A DNA stretch of 64,000 nt, taken from positions 393,410 to 457,409 of the forward strand of contig NZ_JBNGOT010000003.1 in NCBI RefSeq assembly GCF_050589705.1. Reading direction: 5' to 3'. The position numbers and the translations under genes are program-made. The DNA comes from Sunxiuqinia rutila. GTDB taxonomy: Bacteria > Bacteroidota > Bacteroidia > Bacteroidales > Prolixibacteraceae. Below the pieces are notes generated by a model. The model did not search any database and was not told the origin of the DNA. It saw only the letters and a list, made by a program, of their open reading frames with translations. Positions 1 to 8,743 of this stretch are shown here, piece by piece. Position 1 is the stretch's first letter. Each line of letters begins with the position of its first letter.

Positions 1-1175
1 GCTACATCCAGTACGCCTTTCATATGATCCTCATGATAAAGGAGCTCTTTTTCACGTTCTGTATTGCAATATCGATAAGGATCGTCAAACAATCCGAGTT
101 CAAACTTGAGACGAAGAATACGGCGTACGGCATCATCAACCAACTCCTCGCTTACCTTTCCTTCTCTTACAAGTTCTGCCAGATACTTCACATAGGCATA
201 GGATTCCATGTCCATATCTGATCCTGCATTCGCCGCCAGTTCTGCAGCCTCTTTCAGATCTTTGGCATAACCATGCTTGATCATCTCACCTACGCTTCCC
301 CAGTCGGATACAACAAATCCCTGAAAACCCCATTTGCCTTTCAGTATTTCCCGCTGTAAAAATCGGTCCCCGGTTGCTGGTATCCCATTTAGGATATTGA
401 ACGAATTCATGACTGTTTTTACGCCGGCGCTAACTGCAGCTTCAAAAGGAGGAAAAATAACATTATACAAGGTTGACGTTCCTACATCAACCGTATTGTA
501 ATCCCGTCCGGCTTCAGCAAATCCGTAGCCGGCAAAGTGTTTGGCACAAGCCGCCATGGTGTTGTTCGCACTTAAATCATCGCCTTGAAAACCTTTCACC
601 CGGGCAACACCAATTTTCGCTCCCAGGTAGGGATCTTCTCCTGCACCTTCCATCACGCGGCCCCAACGGGCATCACGGGAAATATCCACCATCGGAGCAA
701 AAGTCCAGTTTTGTCCGGTTGCTGTTGCCTCGATGGCCGCTATACGGGCCGATTTTTCAATAGCCTCTAAGTCCCAGCTTGCTGCTTCACCCAGTGGAAT
801 TGGCGCCAGTGTTTTTTGTCCATGGATTACATCCAATCCAAAAATAAGTGGTATTCCTAAACGCGACTCCTCTACAACAACACGCTGCATCTCAAAAACT
901 TCCTGAGCTCCCTTGACATTAAGCACGGATCCTACCCATCCCTTTTTCAGGTGTTCATACTTATTTTTGGCATCCCCTTCAGAAGGCGCAGGGCCAGTCG
1001 CATCATAAAACCCGTTGTATTGATTCATCTGACCAACCTTTTCTTCCAAGGTCATCTGGGCCAGCAAACGTTCAACTTTTCCTTCTATGGTATCATTTCC
1101 CTTATCGTTTGCACCAGGGTTGCACCCTGCTAAAGCAAATAACAATGCAAATGCAAGTGAATTTAATCGTTTCAT
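1..1175 (-). CDS. bglX: GH3 beta-glucosidase, lipoprotein (partial, 3' end beyond window)
   Basis: Read directly from the minus strand: an open frame runs from ATG at 1175-1173 off the left edge, giving about 391 residues. It starts with a lipoprotein signal peptide ending in a lipobox (LFALAGC). It then shows the GH3 N-terminal barrel signatures KHFAGYG, SFNILNG and VVSDWGS. In GH3 enzymes the Asp of SDW is the catalytic nucleophile; here it is residue 291. Family members hydrolyse beta-linked gluco-oligosaccharides in the periplasm or at the outer membrane, which fits finishing the digestion of fragments from the GH16 enzyme in the same locus. It is the last visible gene of the minus-strand operon, 86 bases after the GH28 gene. 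The C-terminal domains are outside the window, so acid/base residues and exact specificity cannot be judged. Confidence 0.93.
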   Translation of the reverse strand, partial: MKRLNSLAFALLFALAGCNPGANDKGNDTIEGKVERLLAQMTLEEKVGQMNQYNGFYDATGPAPSEGDAKNKYEHLKKGWVGSVLNVKGAQEVFEMQRVVVEESRLGIPLIFGLDVIHGQKTLAPIPLGEAASWDLEAIEKSARIAAIEATATGQNWTFAPMVDISRDARWGRVMEGAGEDPYLGAKIGVARVKGFQGDDLSANNTMAACAKHFAGYGFAEAGRDYNTVDVGTSTLYNVIFPPFEAAVSAGVKTVMNSFNILNGIPATGDRFLQREILKGKWGFQGFVVSDWGSVGEMIKHGYAKDLKEAAELAANAGSDMDMESYAYVKYLAELVREGKVSEELVDDAVRRILRLKFELGLFDDPYRYCNTEREKELLYHEDHMKGVLDV

Positions 1176-1237
1176 TTATTTTGGTATTAGGGTAAGATTA
1201 TAAATTCTTACGTCATCAACTTTTAAAAAATCAGTCA

Positions 1238-1252
1238 ACCCGAAAATCGGGT
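1238..1252 (-). other. Short hairpin between GH28 and GH3 genes
   Basis: A perfect 6-bp inverted repeat (ACCCGA/TCGGGT, 3-base loop) lies just after the GH28 stop codon. No T-run follows on the minus strand, so it is more likely an mRNA stem-loop within the operon than a terminator. Confidence 0.35.
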
Positions 1253-1261
1253 CAATCAGCC

Positions 1262-2737
1262 CTATTGAGTCACCCGAACATTTTCACAGTGCTGGTCTTT
1301 TACAATTATCTCTGGTTTCTCATAGTCAGAACGAACCACCGGATTGATAATTAGAGCATCGCTTACATTGTGAAAAATAAACGCCGGACGAACATTGTCG
1401 CCTTTATTGAATAGCTGAATATTATTGAACGTTATATTTCTGACATGCCGCACAAAAAAACCAGAAGCCGGCAAAATGTCGCCAAACATGTTGGGAGTTG
1501 GATAGCCCTTGTCATTTTCTTTTACCGCCATTGAAGCTTCTTCCGCTGTGCCATCACTTAAATTTGTAATCCGAATATTGTCCAGGCTGATATTTTCAGC
1601 AAAGGCCGAAGAAACTCCTGTAATACTTGATGTTAATTTAGAAGATGTAGTGGCAATAATATTCGATATATGCACATTCCTTAAAGTCCCCATTCCGGGG
1701 ACTGGCGCATCGGGTGCATGTTTTCTGGCCCGGTTTCCCAAACGTACAAAAATGGGACAATCGGTTTCAGTAATGGTGATGTTACTAATATTTACTCCGT
1801 CAAGCACGCCTCCATCAACCATTTCGACAGAAATGGCAGACTGTCCCCGCAAGGTTCCATAGACCGGATCAGGATCGACTGATGGACTTACCACGCAGTT
1901 ACTAAAGGTGACGTTTTTAAATCCACCGGTTGATTCAGTCCCCAGCTTCAGGGCGTTGCAGTGACTTTTAACGACACAATTGCTCACGGTAACATCCTTG
2001 CAAATTGCCGGGCTCGTGCTTTTCAAGCAAATCCCATCGTCATCGCTATCAATGATGCAATCTGAAATTACCACATTACTACAGCCATCCACATCAATCC
2101 CATCATTGTTTTTATTACAGTGGTTATAGACAGTAATTCCCAGGATTTGCAGGTTTTCACAGGCCAAATAATGCTGCATCCAGGCCCCTGAATTTCGAAG
2201 ATTAACTCCTTCAATTTTTACGTTTTTGCAATTAATCATCTGAATCAAATGCGGACGAGTAATTCCGGCATCATCTCCAGGCAGAGTTGATGAAAAGGCT
2301 GCTCCCTGTCCGTCAATGATCCCCATTCCAGATATTGAAACATCATTCTGGGCTTCTGAAAAAATCAGCTGCTTTGTTGGCTGAATCGTTCGTAATGCCA
2401 CAAATTCTGGCTGAATACTCAGATAGTCCTCCAACTTGGTGCTCCCCAAAAGAACAGCCCCCTTCTGAACTTCAAGGTTTACCCCGCTTTTCAAAATGAT
2501 TGAACCTGTGAGAAAATGCCCGGGAGGGATTATCACTGTCCCTCCCCCTTGTTCTGAAACCTTGTCAATGGCAGTTTGCAAAATCTCAGTAACCAATGTT
2601 TTCCCATCCGGTATAGCACCTTTGTCCAGGATATTGATATTTCCGGCAAAGGAAGCATGGCTAAAAAGCATTCCCAAGAAAGCGATAACAAAATGCAGCT
2701 TAAGCTTTTTTGATACTACACATCTCTGACCAGGCAT
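1262..2737 (-). CDS. GH28 polygalacturonase-like glycoside hydrolase
   Basis: A 491-residue exported protein with an N-terminal signal peptide (hydrophobic stretch about residues 15-30) and a pectate-lyase-like beta-helix from about residue 35 to the end. GH28 enzymes cleave alpha-galacturonosyl or rhamnogalacturonan linkages. The catalytic triad region is recognisable: NNDGID (Asp212), DSDDDG (Asp232-234), and SHCNALKLGTES, where His259 takes the place of the usual GHG histidine. NTD has become NND and GHG has become SHC, a bacterial subgroup pattern rather than classical fungal polygalacturonase, so the substrate could be a galacturonide or related uronide in a branched glycan. The gene begins 11 bases after the GH31 stop and is co-transcribed with it. 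A purine-rich AAAGGAT precedes the ATG. Confidence 0.88.
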   Translation of the reverse strand: MPGQRCVVSKKLKLHFVIAFLGMLFSHASFAGNINILDKGAIPDGKTLVTEILQTAIDKVSEQGGGTVIIPPGHFLTGSIILKSGVNLEVQKGAVLLGSTKLEDYLSIQPEFVALRTIQPTKQLIFSEAQNDVSISGMGIIDGQGAAFSSTLPGDDAGITRPHLIQMINCKNVKIEGVNLRNSGAWMQHYLACENLQILGITVYNHCNKNNDGIDVDGCSNVVISDCIIDSDDDGICLKSTSPAICKDVTVSNCVVKSHCNALKLGTESTGGFKNVTFSNCVVSPSVDPDPVYGTLRGQSAISVEMVDGGVLDGVNISNITITETDCPIFVRLGNRARKHAPDAPVPGMGTLRNVHISNIIATTSSKLTSSITGVSSAFAENISLDNIRITNLSDGTAEEASMAVKENDKGYPTPNMFGDILPASGFFVRHVRNITFNNIQLFNKGDNVRPAFIFHNVSDALIINPVVRSDYEKPEIIVKDQHCENVRVTQ

Positions 2738-2748
2738 AAGTTTATCCT

Positions 2749-4524
2749 TTAAAAATTAAACGTTACTTTTTGAAGTTGTGTTCTCTGAGCCTCAAATACT
2801 GCGGTAGTAACCACCCCATCATTGCTCGAAAATTCCAGATTTTTTCCATCAACCAAAATATTCTTCAGCTCCTTTTGAGTATGCAAAACAAGCTTCCAGC
2901 TGCGCATTTTTGCCATCTCGTTATAAAAACCCTCGACGGCCCCAATGGTTAAGATACTTTCAACATCGCCAACCTGATATTGAATACCTGTCTTTGCAAA
3001 AACTCCTTTCAAATAATCGTTGCTGATTCCATCATCTTCAATCAGTGTGAATTCGCCGTCGGCACCATCATAAATATGCAATTCAAGCAAATCATTTGTT
3101 CCTGCTTCTACGGAACGGGCATATTCGCGTTTCGGAATAATCGCTCCTTCTTTGATAAAGACCGGAATTTGTCCCAGAGGAGCATCTATTTCCAATTCAC
3201 CCTCCTGATAGTGTTTTCCATCCCAATAGCCAATCCAGCTTGCCCCTTCCGGAAGTGTCAATTTACGGGTTGTAGCACCTTGTTCATAAACAGGAGCAAC
3301 AAAAATTTCTTCTCCCAATTTATATTCATACATTCGGGTAGGACGCATAACTCCAACACCATCGAGCCTGACTTTATGGGCATATGAATAAATGTATGGG
3401 AACAGTTCCATTTTCAGGTGAGCCAGTTCACGAAATATTTTATCGGCCCGTTTCGAAACCTTAAACGCAATGTTTTGTGTCGGATTTTCGGGTTGTGAAA
3501 ATGGTGTTGTTATGGGCGCAAACAAAGCAAATTCAAGCCATCTGATGTATAACTCCTCATCGATTGTTCCATCTGTTGGAATCGCAAAACCTCCCATGTC
3601 GTTTGCCAAAAATGGTATTTTATGAAAATGGCGACTTGTGTCGGTATACATGGCTAGATTCTCTTTAAAAGCAACGCGCGGTAGCCAGGGCGAAAAGTCA
3701 TGATTCGGATTTTCAACATTCCAGTCGGCACGGGTGTCATCGGTCCATTTCCCTGGGTATTTTTTATATTCTTCGCGCTCAACACCATGACTGTGCGAAA
3801 GAATAAAGCCTCTTCCTGCAGTTTCTTTCCCCAGTTTTTGAGTCGTTTCAAACATGGCTTTACAAACAGGAATAGCATCTGTTTTATCCAATTTTATGAA
3901 ATCCATTCCCTGATCAAAAAAGTGTTTTACTTTTTCTTGGAAATAAGCTGTTGCCTCGGGATTTTCAAAATCAATATCGCCACACCAGGTTCCTTTTACT
4001 TCTTTACTACTGTCTCCAATAATTGTGGTACGCAAGCCGTTGTGCCATCCATCTGTGCGAATTTTTTCAGACTTGAAAAATCCTCTCGATTTAAAGTCTT
4101 CATATTCTGCTTCATTACCCGTTTTCATGATGGCATCCCACATCCACATCCCTGCTTTAATATCCTTTTCTTCCATGAAATCACACATGGCTTTCAAGTC
4201 AGGGTACGAAACAGTATCGCCCACAAAGTCCATATATTTTTTGGGGCCCTGTCCCTGGTTTTCCCAATCCCAAATCCACGAATCAATCCAGAAGGCATCA
4301 ATGGGGTAATCGTGTTCAATAATCTGATTGACCAACTCAATACTCTGCTCCTGATTGGTATAAGCTCCATATACAATTCCAAAGGCCCAGGCCGGAGGCA
4401 ATACAACGTTTGTGTCTGCCACTTCGGTAGGCGAATGGACAAACTTTTGGGGTAATTTATTGTTTTTACACCCCAAAACAACAAGCATTAAAAACAGTGA
4501 TAAAGTGATATTTAACGTTTTCAT
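2749..4524 (-). CDS. GH31 alpha-glycosidase, lipoprotein
   Basis: The start was set at 4524, not the upstream ATG at 4584, because only there does a lipoprotein signal begin (MKTLNITLSL..., lipobox VVLGC, Cys19); the longer version also runs through a palindrome. The product is 591 residues. The (beta/alpha)8 catalytic domain starts almost directly after the signal, so the usual N-terminal beta-sandwich is missing. The nucleophile motif is FIKLDKTD (Asp213) and the acid/base region is KWTDDTRADW (Asp263 by spacing). The C-terminal part carries the LHIYDGADG and LIEDDG motifs of the DUF5110-like beta domain. GH31 members cleave alpha-glucosides, alpha-xylosides, alpha-galactosides or sulfoquinovosides; the unusual entry motif FWIDSWIWDW does not allow a choice. 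It lies between the esterase and GH28 genes in the locus. Confidence 0.9.
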   Translation of the reverse strand: MKTLNITLSLFLMLVVLGCKNNKLPQKFVHSPTEVADTNVVLPPAWAFGIVYGAYTNQEQSIELVNQIIEHDYPIDAFWIDSWIWDWENQGQGPKKYMDFVGDTVSYPDLKAMCDFMEEKDIKAGMWMWDAIMKTGNEAEYEDFKSRGFFKSEKIRTDGWHNGLRTTIIGDSSKEVKGTWCGDIDFENPEATAYFQEKVKHFFDQGMDFIKLDKTDAIPVCKAMFETTQKLGKETAGRGFILSHSHGVEREEYKKYPGKWTDDTRADWNVENPNHDFSPWLPRVAFKENLAMYTDTSRHFHKIPFLANDMGGFAIPTDGTIDEELYIRWLEFALFAPITTPFSQPENPTQNIAFKVSKRADKIFRELAHLKMELFPYIYSYAHKVRLDGVGVMRPTRMYEYKLGEEIFVAPVYEQGATTRKLTLPEGASWIGYWDGKHYQEGELEIDAPLGQIPVFIKEGAIIPKREYARSVEAGTNDLLELHIYDGADGEFTLIEDDGISNDYLKGVFAKTGIQYQVGDVESILTIGAVEGFYNEMAKMRSWKLVLHTQKELKNILVDGKNLEFSSNDGVVTTAVFEAQRTQLQKVTFNF

Positions 4525-4570
4525 ATCGTCATTTATAAAGTTAAAAATGAAAGCACAAGAACCCCGTATC

Positions 4571-4590
4571 AAGGAAATGCTCATTTCCTT
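4571..4590 (-). other. Palindrome upstream of the GH31 gene
   Basis: A perfect 9-bp inverted repeat with a 2-base centre (AAGGAAATG/CATTTCCTT) sits 46 bases upstream of the GH31 start, between it and the esterase stop. On RNA it would form a tight hairpin, possibly an RNA-processing or stability element; it could also be a protein-binding palindrome. Confidence 0.45.
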
Positions 4591-4636
4591 TCGGACGTTG
4601 AGTTTCCATGCTTCATGTGTTAAAAAAAGTTTGTAT

Positions 4637-6238
4637 TTATAAGATTTCTATAATCATTTGAGCCAGTTTAAACTGAGCTGAAGAGGTTAAATGAACGCCA
4701 TCAATTGTTAGTTCTTCGTCACTTTGTTTAAAAGCCTTGTTTACATTTAGGAAAATGGCATCATGCTGTTGAGCAAGCTTTTTGAACCGCATGATATGTT
4801 TATCAATTCGCTTATTTCCACCGCCATATTTTTCCTGACTGGCTATCTTTTCGTTCATTGGCGGAGGTGAAACAACCACTATTTCAGGCACAAATTGCAT
4901 GTTATTTTTAAAATAATCTTCGATCAAGGCTAAAAGAGTATCCATATTATGGCGAACTTCGCCCATACGCTCTTTAAAAATCTTTTTGGCATCATTGGTC
5001 CCCAGCCCCAGTATAATATAGTCCAGCTTTTCTCCTTCAGGCAGTTCAGCCAATGCCGCGTCAAGATAGGCATCTATATTTTTCAAGGTGTTGAGTCGCG
5101 GATTATTCAGATTGTCAAATCCAATGGTATTTCCGGCAACCGACTGGTTAACGACCCGTGAATAGGGCAGTAATTTTCGTAACTGAACCGGCCATCCGTT
5201 CTTTGCTGCAGCATTCGAATCGCCAATAGCCAGTATATTGAGTTTCTTGTTGTTTTCGGTCCCATCAACCGGAAGTAAACCCAACGCCTGCGGAACAATC
5301 ATTTCATGTCCCCCTTCAAAAATGGTCAGGCTTAGGTTTGGCAACTCTCTGTAAAGGTGTACGTTTCTATCTCCAATTGCCAAACCTGTATCAGGCGCTG
5401 GATTCATCCTTTTTTCCAGTAAAACCAACTTCAAACTATCCGAAACCATTTTCTGCGAATCGTTCGGAAAAAGCTGGCTTGCCAAACTATTATACATATT
5501 TATGGAATGGGTAACAGGGACTGAACCGGTATACCCATCGTGAATGCCAGTGTAAATGTGCAGCGTGGCATCTTTCCGTTTATGTTTCGGGAAATCCATC
5601 AACTGAGGAGAACGTTTTTGGGCTTCACTTACATCAAACCCGTTTCCTCCTGTGGTTACCTGTTCCAAATCACGGGCATATTTTAAGCCCCGACCGACAC
5701 ATTCAAAATACCAGCTTTCAAGATTTGTAACCGGAGCCCATGCATGAAAACTTTTAACCGGATAAGTCAATTTCATGAATGACATTAAGCTTGCATGCCC
5801 GCCGCCGGAAACGCCAATAATATGCACCTCGGAAGAATCAACATTCCCTTTTTTAATTGCAAAACGAATAGCATCTTCAATATCCGAAATTGCCTGTTCG
5901 CTTCCGCAGGCTTCAAATCTGTTGTTCGGGCCACGGAAGTCGGGATGGATATAATTCCACCCTCTCAGAACGATCTCGTTGGCCAACGGATCATTCTGCA
6001 GGTAGTCGCCACTCCAGGTGTGTAATGAAATGATAAGAGGCTGAGGAGTTGAAAGCGGAGATTTATAAAATACGGCCTGTTGAGTTTCACCATCAAACGA
6101 TGACGCTATTTCAACCCGTTCAAAATCTTCGGGCCAGCTTTTATCAAGCGTATTATCCCATGCTGTTTTTGCCTCCTGCGACCGAAGGTGCAAAGAGCAA
6201 ACAACAAAAATCAACACGTATAATAGTTTGTTCTTCAT
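4637..6238 (-). CDS. Two-module esterase: alpha/beta hydrolase plus SGNH hydrolase
   Basis: A 533-residue secreted protein (signal peptide about residues 1-20) with two separate hydrolase modules. Residues about 40-325 form an alpha/beta hydrolase of the peptidase S9/acetyl-xylan-esterase type: nucleophile elbow GVSGGG (Ser144), Asp in GIHDGY (Asp234), His in EGGHEM (His311). Residues about 330-533 form an SGNH/GDSL hydrolase: block I IGDSN (Ser341), block II VAGN, block III GLGTND (Asn415), block V DGVHLT (Asp513, His516). Both triads look complete, so two ester-cleaving activities, such as removal of acetyl or other acyl groups from a decorated polysaccharide, are inferred. It is encoded between GH16 and GH31 in the polysaccharide locus. 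Either module could instead act on another ester, or the first on peptides. Confidence 0.85.
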   Translation of the reverse strand: MKNKLLYVLIFVVCSLHLRSQEAKTAWDNTLDKSWPEDFERVEIASSFDGETQQAVFYKSPLSTPQPLIISLHTWSGDYLQNDPLANEIVLRGWNYIHPDFRGPNNRFEACGSEQAISDIEDAIRFAIKKGNVDSSEVHIIGVSGGGHASLMSFMKLTYPVKSFHAWAPVTNLESWYFECVGRGLKYARDLEQVTTGGNGFDVSEAQKRSPQLMDFPKHKRKDATLHIYTGIHDGYTGSVPVTHSINMYNSLASQLFPNDSQKMVSDSLKLVLLEKRMNPAPDTGLAIGDRNVHLYRELPNLSLTIFEGGHEMIVPQALGLLPVDGTENNKKLNILAIGDSNAAAKNGWPVQLRKLLPYSRVVNQSVAGNTIGFDNLNNPRLNTLKNIDAYLDAALAELPEGEKLDYIILGLGTNDAKKIFKERMGEVRHNMDTLLALIEDYFKNNMQFVPEIVVVSPPPMNEKIASQEKYGGGNKRIDKHIMRFKKLAQQHDAIFLNVNKAFKQSDEELTIDGVHLTSSAQFKLAQMIIEIL

Positions 6239-6271
6239 TGTCAGTTGGTTTATATTCTAAAATTCGTCGAA

Positions 6272-7099
6272 CTATTCAGGTTGATAAACCCGAACATAAT
6301 CTACAATCATCGATTGTGGAAAAATCGTATCATCAACTCCGTGTTTTCCGCCCCATACACCTCCAACGGCAAAATTCATAATCAGATAAAAAGGCTGATC
6401 AAATGGCCAGTTCTCCTCCGTTTTAACCTCAGGAGCATAAACGTTGGTAATGTTGTCAGGAGAGTCAAGGTAAAATTTGATCGAATCTTTAGTCCATATC
6501 AATCCATAATTGTGAAACTCTTCCTCGGCTGTTGCCAGTGGCGTAATTTCGTGAAACTCCGTAACCCCATGCTGGTATTGCGTATGCACATTGGAGTGTG
6601 TCGTATCAGCCTGATAACCGACATATTCCATAATATCGATTTCACCACACTTAGGCCAGCTCACCTCATCAATATTTGAACCCAACATCCACAAAGCAGG
6701 CCAGGTTCCTTTGCCATGCGAAGCAGGCATTTTGGCACGAAACTCAATTCGGCCATATTTAAATTCCTGTTTTCCTTTGCTATTCAAACGTGTCGACGTG
6801 TATCCGCCTTTTTTGTTCTCCCCGGTTTTTAGGGCTTTAATGTGCAACATACCGTCTTCAAGTTTATAGTACGCTGTGTCTTCAACATATTGCTGCCACT
6901 CGTTATTGACACGGCCAGCATCCCACAAAACAAAGTTCCAGTTGTCAAGGTTAACGGTATTCCCGTCAAACTCATCACTCCACACCAAATTCCAGCCATC
7001 CTGTACAGGTGAAGGCGGTACATTTTTATTTTCTACGGTCTTACCTTGGCAGCTGGTCAACAACAAGGCGATAAGTGAGTAAAAAACTATCTTTTTCAT
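6272..7099 (-). CDS. GH16 endo-beta-glucanase (laminarinase-like), lipoprotein
   Basis: A 275-residue lipoprotein (lipobox LLTSC, Cys17) whose mature part is a single GH16 jelly-roll domain. The diagnostic active-site motif GEIDIMEYVG is present: Glu153 nucleophile, Asp155, Glu158 acid/base. The motif lacks the extra residue pattern of kappa-carrageenases and agarases and resembles bacterial beta-1,3- or mixed-linkage glucanases. The enzyme would be anchored to the outer membrane and produce oligosaccharides for the adjacent SusC/SusD transporter. It is the first enzyme gene after susD, from which a stem-loop separates it. Together with the GH3 glucosidase it makes a beta-glucan, laminarin-like or branched glucan the simplest predicted substrate. 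Confidence 0.92.
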   Translation of the reverse strand: MKKIVFYSLIALLLTSCQGKTVENKNVPPSPVQDGWNLVWSDEFDGNTVNLDNWNFVLWDAGRVNNEWQQYVEDTAYYKLEDGMLHIKALKTGENKKGGYTSTRLNSKGKQEFKYGRIEFRAKMPASHGKGTWPALWMLGSNIDEVSWPKCGEIDIMEYVGYQADTTHSNVHTQYQHGVTEFHEITPLATAEEEFHNYGLIWTKDSIKFYLDSPDNITNVYAPEVKTEENWPFDQPFYLIMNFAVGGVWGGKHGVDDTIFPQSMIVDYVRVYQPE

Positions 7100-7142
7100 C
7101 CTTTCTTAGTTCTAATCAAATTTACAATGGTCTGTTTTGAAA

Positions 7143-7168
7143 GATAGGCTGCTAAAAAGCAACCTATC
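7143..7168 (-). other. Stem-loop after susD
   Basis: An 11-bp inverted repeat with one mismatch (GATAGGCTGCT/AGCAACCTATC, 4-base loop) lies in the susD-GH16 gap. Only a weak T-run follows on the minus strand. Such hairpins may partly terminate or protect mRNA so that susCD transcripts exceed those of the enzymes; that role is inferred. Confidence 0.5.
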
Positions 7169-7187
7169 CTTGTTAAAACAACCTTTT

Positions 7188-8738
7188 CTATTCCCAATAA
7201 GCATTTTGTTTTAATGGCCCTATCGACAAGTCAATTTGAACTTGAGGAATGGGATAAAATACATTCTTTGGTTTCGTCCAACCTCTGCTTCCCAAGACCG
7301 TTTCTGCCTGTCCTGTGCGAACAAGATCAAAATAGCGGTCATTTTCAAAGGCCAGCTCAAAACGACGCTCATCCCAAATATCCTGTAGGGTTAAATTTCC
7401 GCTGCTAATTTCAGGTTCTCCGGCACGGCTACGTACTTTATTCAGCGAAACAGCTGCCCCAGCAACATCGTTGGTCATGAATTTAGCCTCTGCATCAATT
7501 AACAGGACATCGGCAAACCTGAAAAAGCGTTGGTTCTGTTCTGTTTGTTGCATCCACCAGTTTCCTTTAATATCCGATCGCTCGGCAAGAGGAATATATA
7601 CTTTGTAGTTGTAGCGCGGCAGACCTGTTACTCCATCGATATCAGTCGCTCCTTCTACAACTCGGTCATCAACCAGTGTATCGCCATAGAAAATAACTGA
7701 ATACTGGTAACGCAAATCATTTTGTTCTGCTTCCCGGGCTTTCCATGCGGCAACCAGGTCATCACTTGGAACACTGTATCCAAAGCCTCCATCGAAGCTT
7801 TTAACCCATGAATTTAACGCATAGGCCGATTGAGCAACTCCTCCGTTAGTCGAAGAAACACCAGCCTGTGATTCAAAGATTGATTCATCACAGTTTTCCT
7901 GGGCCAGCCGGAAAAGGTAAAAGAAACTGGAATCACCTTTTGCCGTGTAGAGTGAATAAATACCATTGTTGATTACATCGTTGGTCACGGTTTTTACATC
8001 TTCCCAGGTTTTCTCGCCGATCGCCTGTCCATCAGGCATAAAATTCACACCTGACGCCATATACATCAGCACTTTAGCTTCCAGTGCCCGGGCCGACCAT
8101 GCCGTTACACGCCCTTTCCATTCACTGCCCCAAGGACTTTTCCGCATGTTTTCGTAGCCATATTTCAAATCACGCAAAATGAAGGCATACACCTCTTCAA
8201 TGGATGATTTTTCAATGTCATAAGCGCCATTTTCGGGTAATCCGTCGTAAATGATAACCTCGCCCCAAAGCTTGGCCATTTCAAAATAAGTCCAGGCACG
8301 AATAAATTTTGCTTCTCCCAAAATTTGCTTTTTATCGGCCTCGTCCATTTCAATATCAGGCACATATTCCAAAACCTGATTACAAAGATTCACCATTGCA
8401 TATCTTGATTTCCACAAATTATCAAAACGTGTAAATGATGGTGTAAAGGAATAATCGATAAACGCATTCACCTCAGACTGGCTACCAGCAGTTGATCCTT
8501 TGGCTGTGTTGTCACCCGCCATTTCTTCCGGCCCCATAACACTGTTGTCGTAATAGGCCCAGTCGGCATTAAACTGCCCATAGCATGCTGTTAGGGCCGA
8601 AATGGCATCTTCCTTAGTCTGCCAGAACTCTTCCTGAGGTAACTTATTATAATCACTGAATTCTAAATTGGATTCACAGGCAGTAAAACCAATTACTCCG
8701 GTTAGTAATGCTATTTTTAGTAAATTTCTCATTTTCAT
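7188..8738 (-). CDS. susD: SusD/RagB-family outer-membrane glycan-binding lipoprotein
   Basis: A 516-residue lipoprotein (signal MKMRNLLKIALLTG..., lipobox GFTAC, Cys21) with the helical TPR scaffold of SusD proteins. Family marks include the N-terminal YNKLPQEEFW and AISALTACYGQ segments, RAWTYFEMAKLWGEV, and the C-terminal DERRFELAFENDRYFDL and PIPQ motifs. SusD proteins cap the SusC channel and bind the polysaccharide or oligosaccharide at the cell surface. The stop of susC is 5 bases upstream of this ATG, so the two genes are co-translated as a pair. The bound glycan cannot be read from sequence; the neighbouring GH16/GH3 genes suggest beta-glucan. Confidence 0.96.
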   Translation of the reverse strand: MKMRNLLKIALLTGVIGFTACESNLEFSDYNKLPQEEFWQTKEDAISALTACYGQFNADWAYYDNSVMGPEEMAGDNTAKGSTAGSQSEVNAFIDYSFTPSFTRFDNLWKSRYAMVNLCNQVLEYVPDIEMDEADKKQILGEAKFIRAWTYFEMAKLWGEVIIYDGLPENGAYDIEKSSIEEVYAFILRDLKYGYENMRKSPWGSEWKGRVTAWSARALEAKVLMYMASGVNFMPDGQAIGEKTWEDVKTVTNDVINNGIYSLYTAKGDSSFFYLFRLAQENCDESIFESQAGVSSTNGGVAQSAYALNSWVKSFDGGFGYSVPSDDLVAAWKAREAEQNDLRYQYSVIFYGDTLVDDRVVEGATDIDGVTGLPRYNYKVYIPLAERSDIKGNWWMQQTEQNQRFFRFADVLLIDAEAKFMTNDVAGAAVSLNKVRSRAGEPEISSGNLTLQDIWDERRFELAFENDRYFDLVRTGQAETVLGSRGWTKPKNVFYPIPQVQIDLSIGPLKQNAYWE

Positions 8739-8743
8739 TCCAA

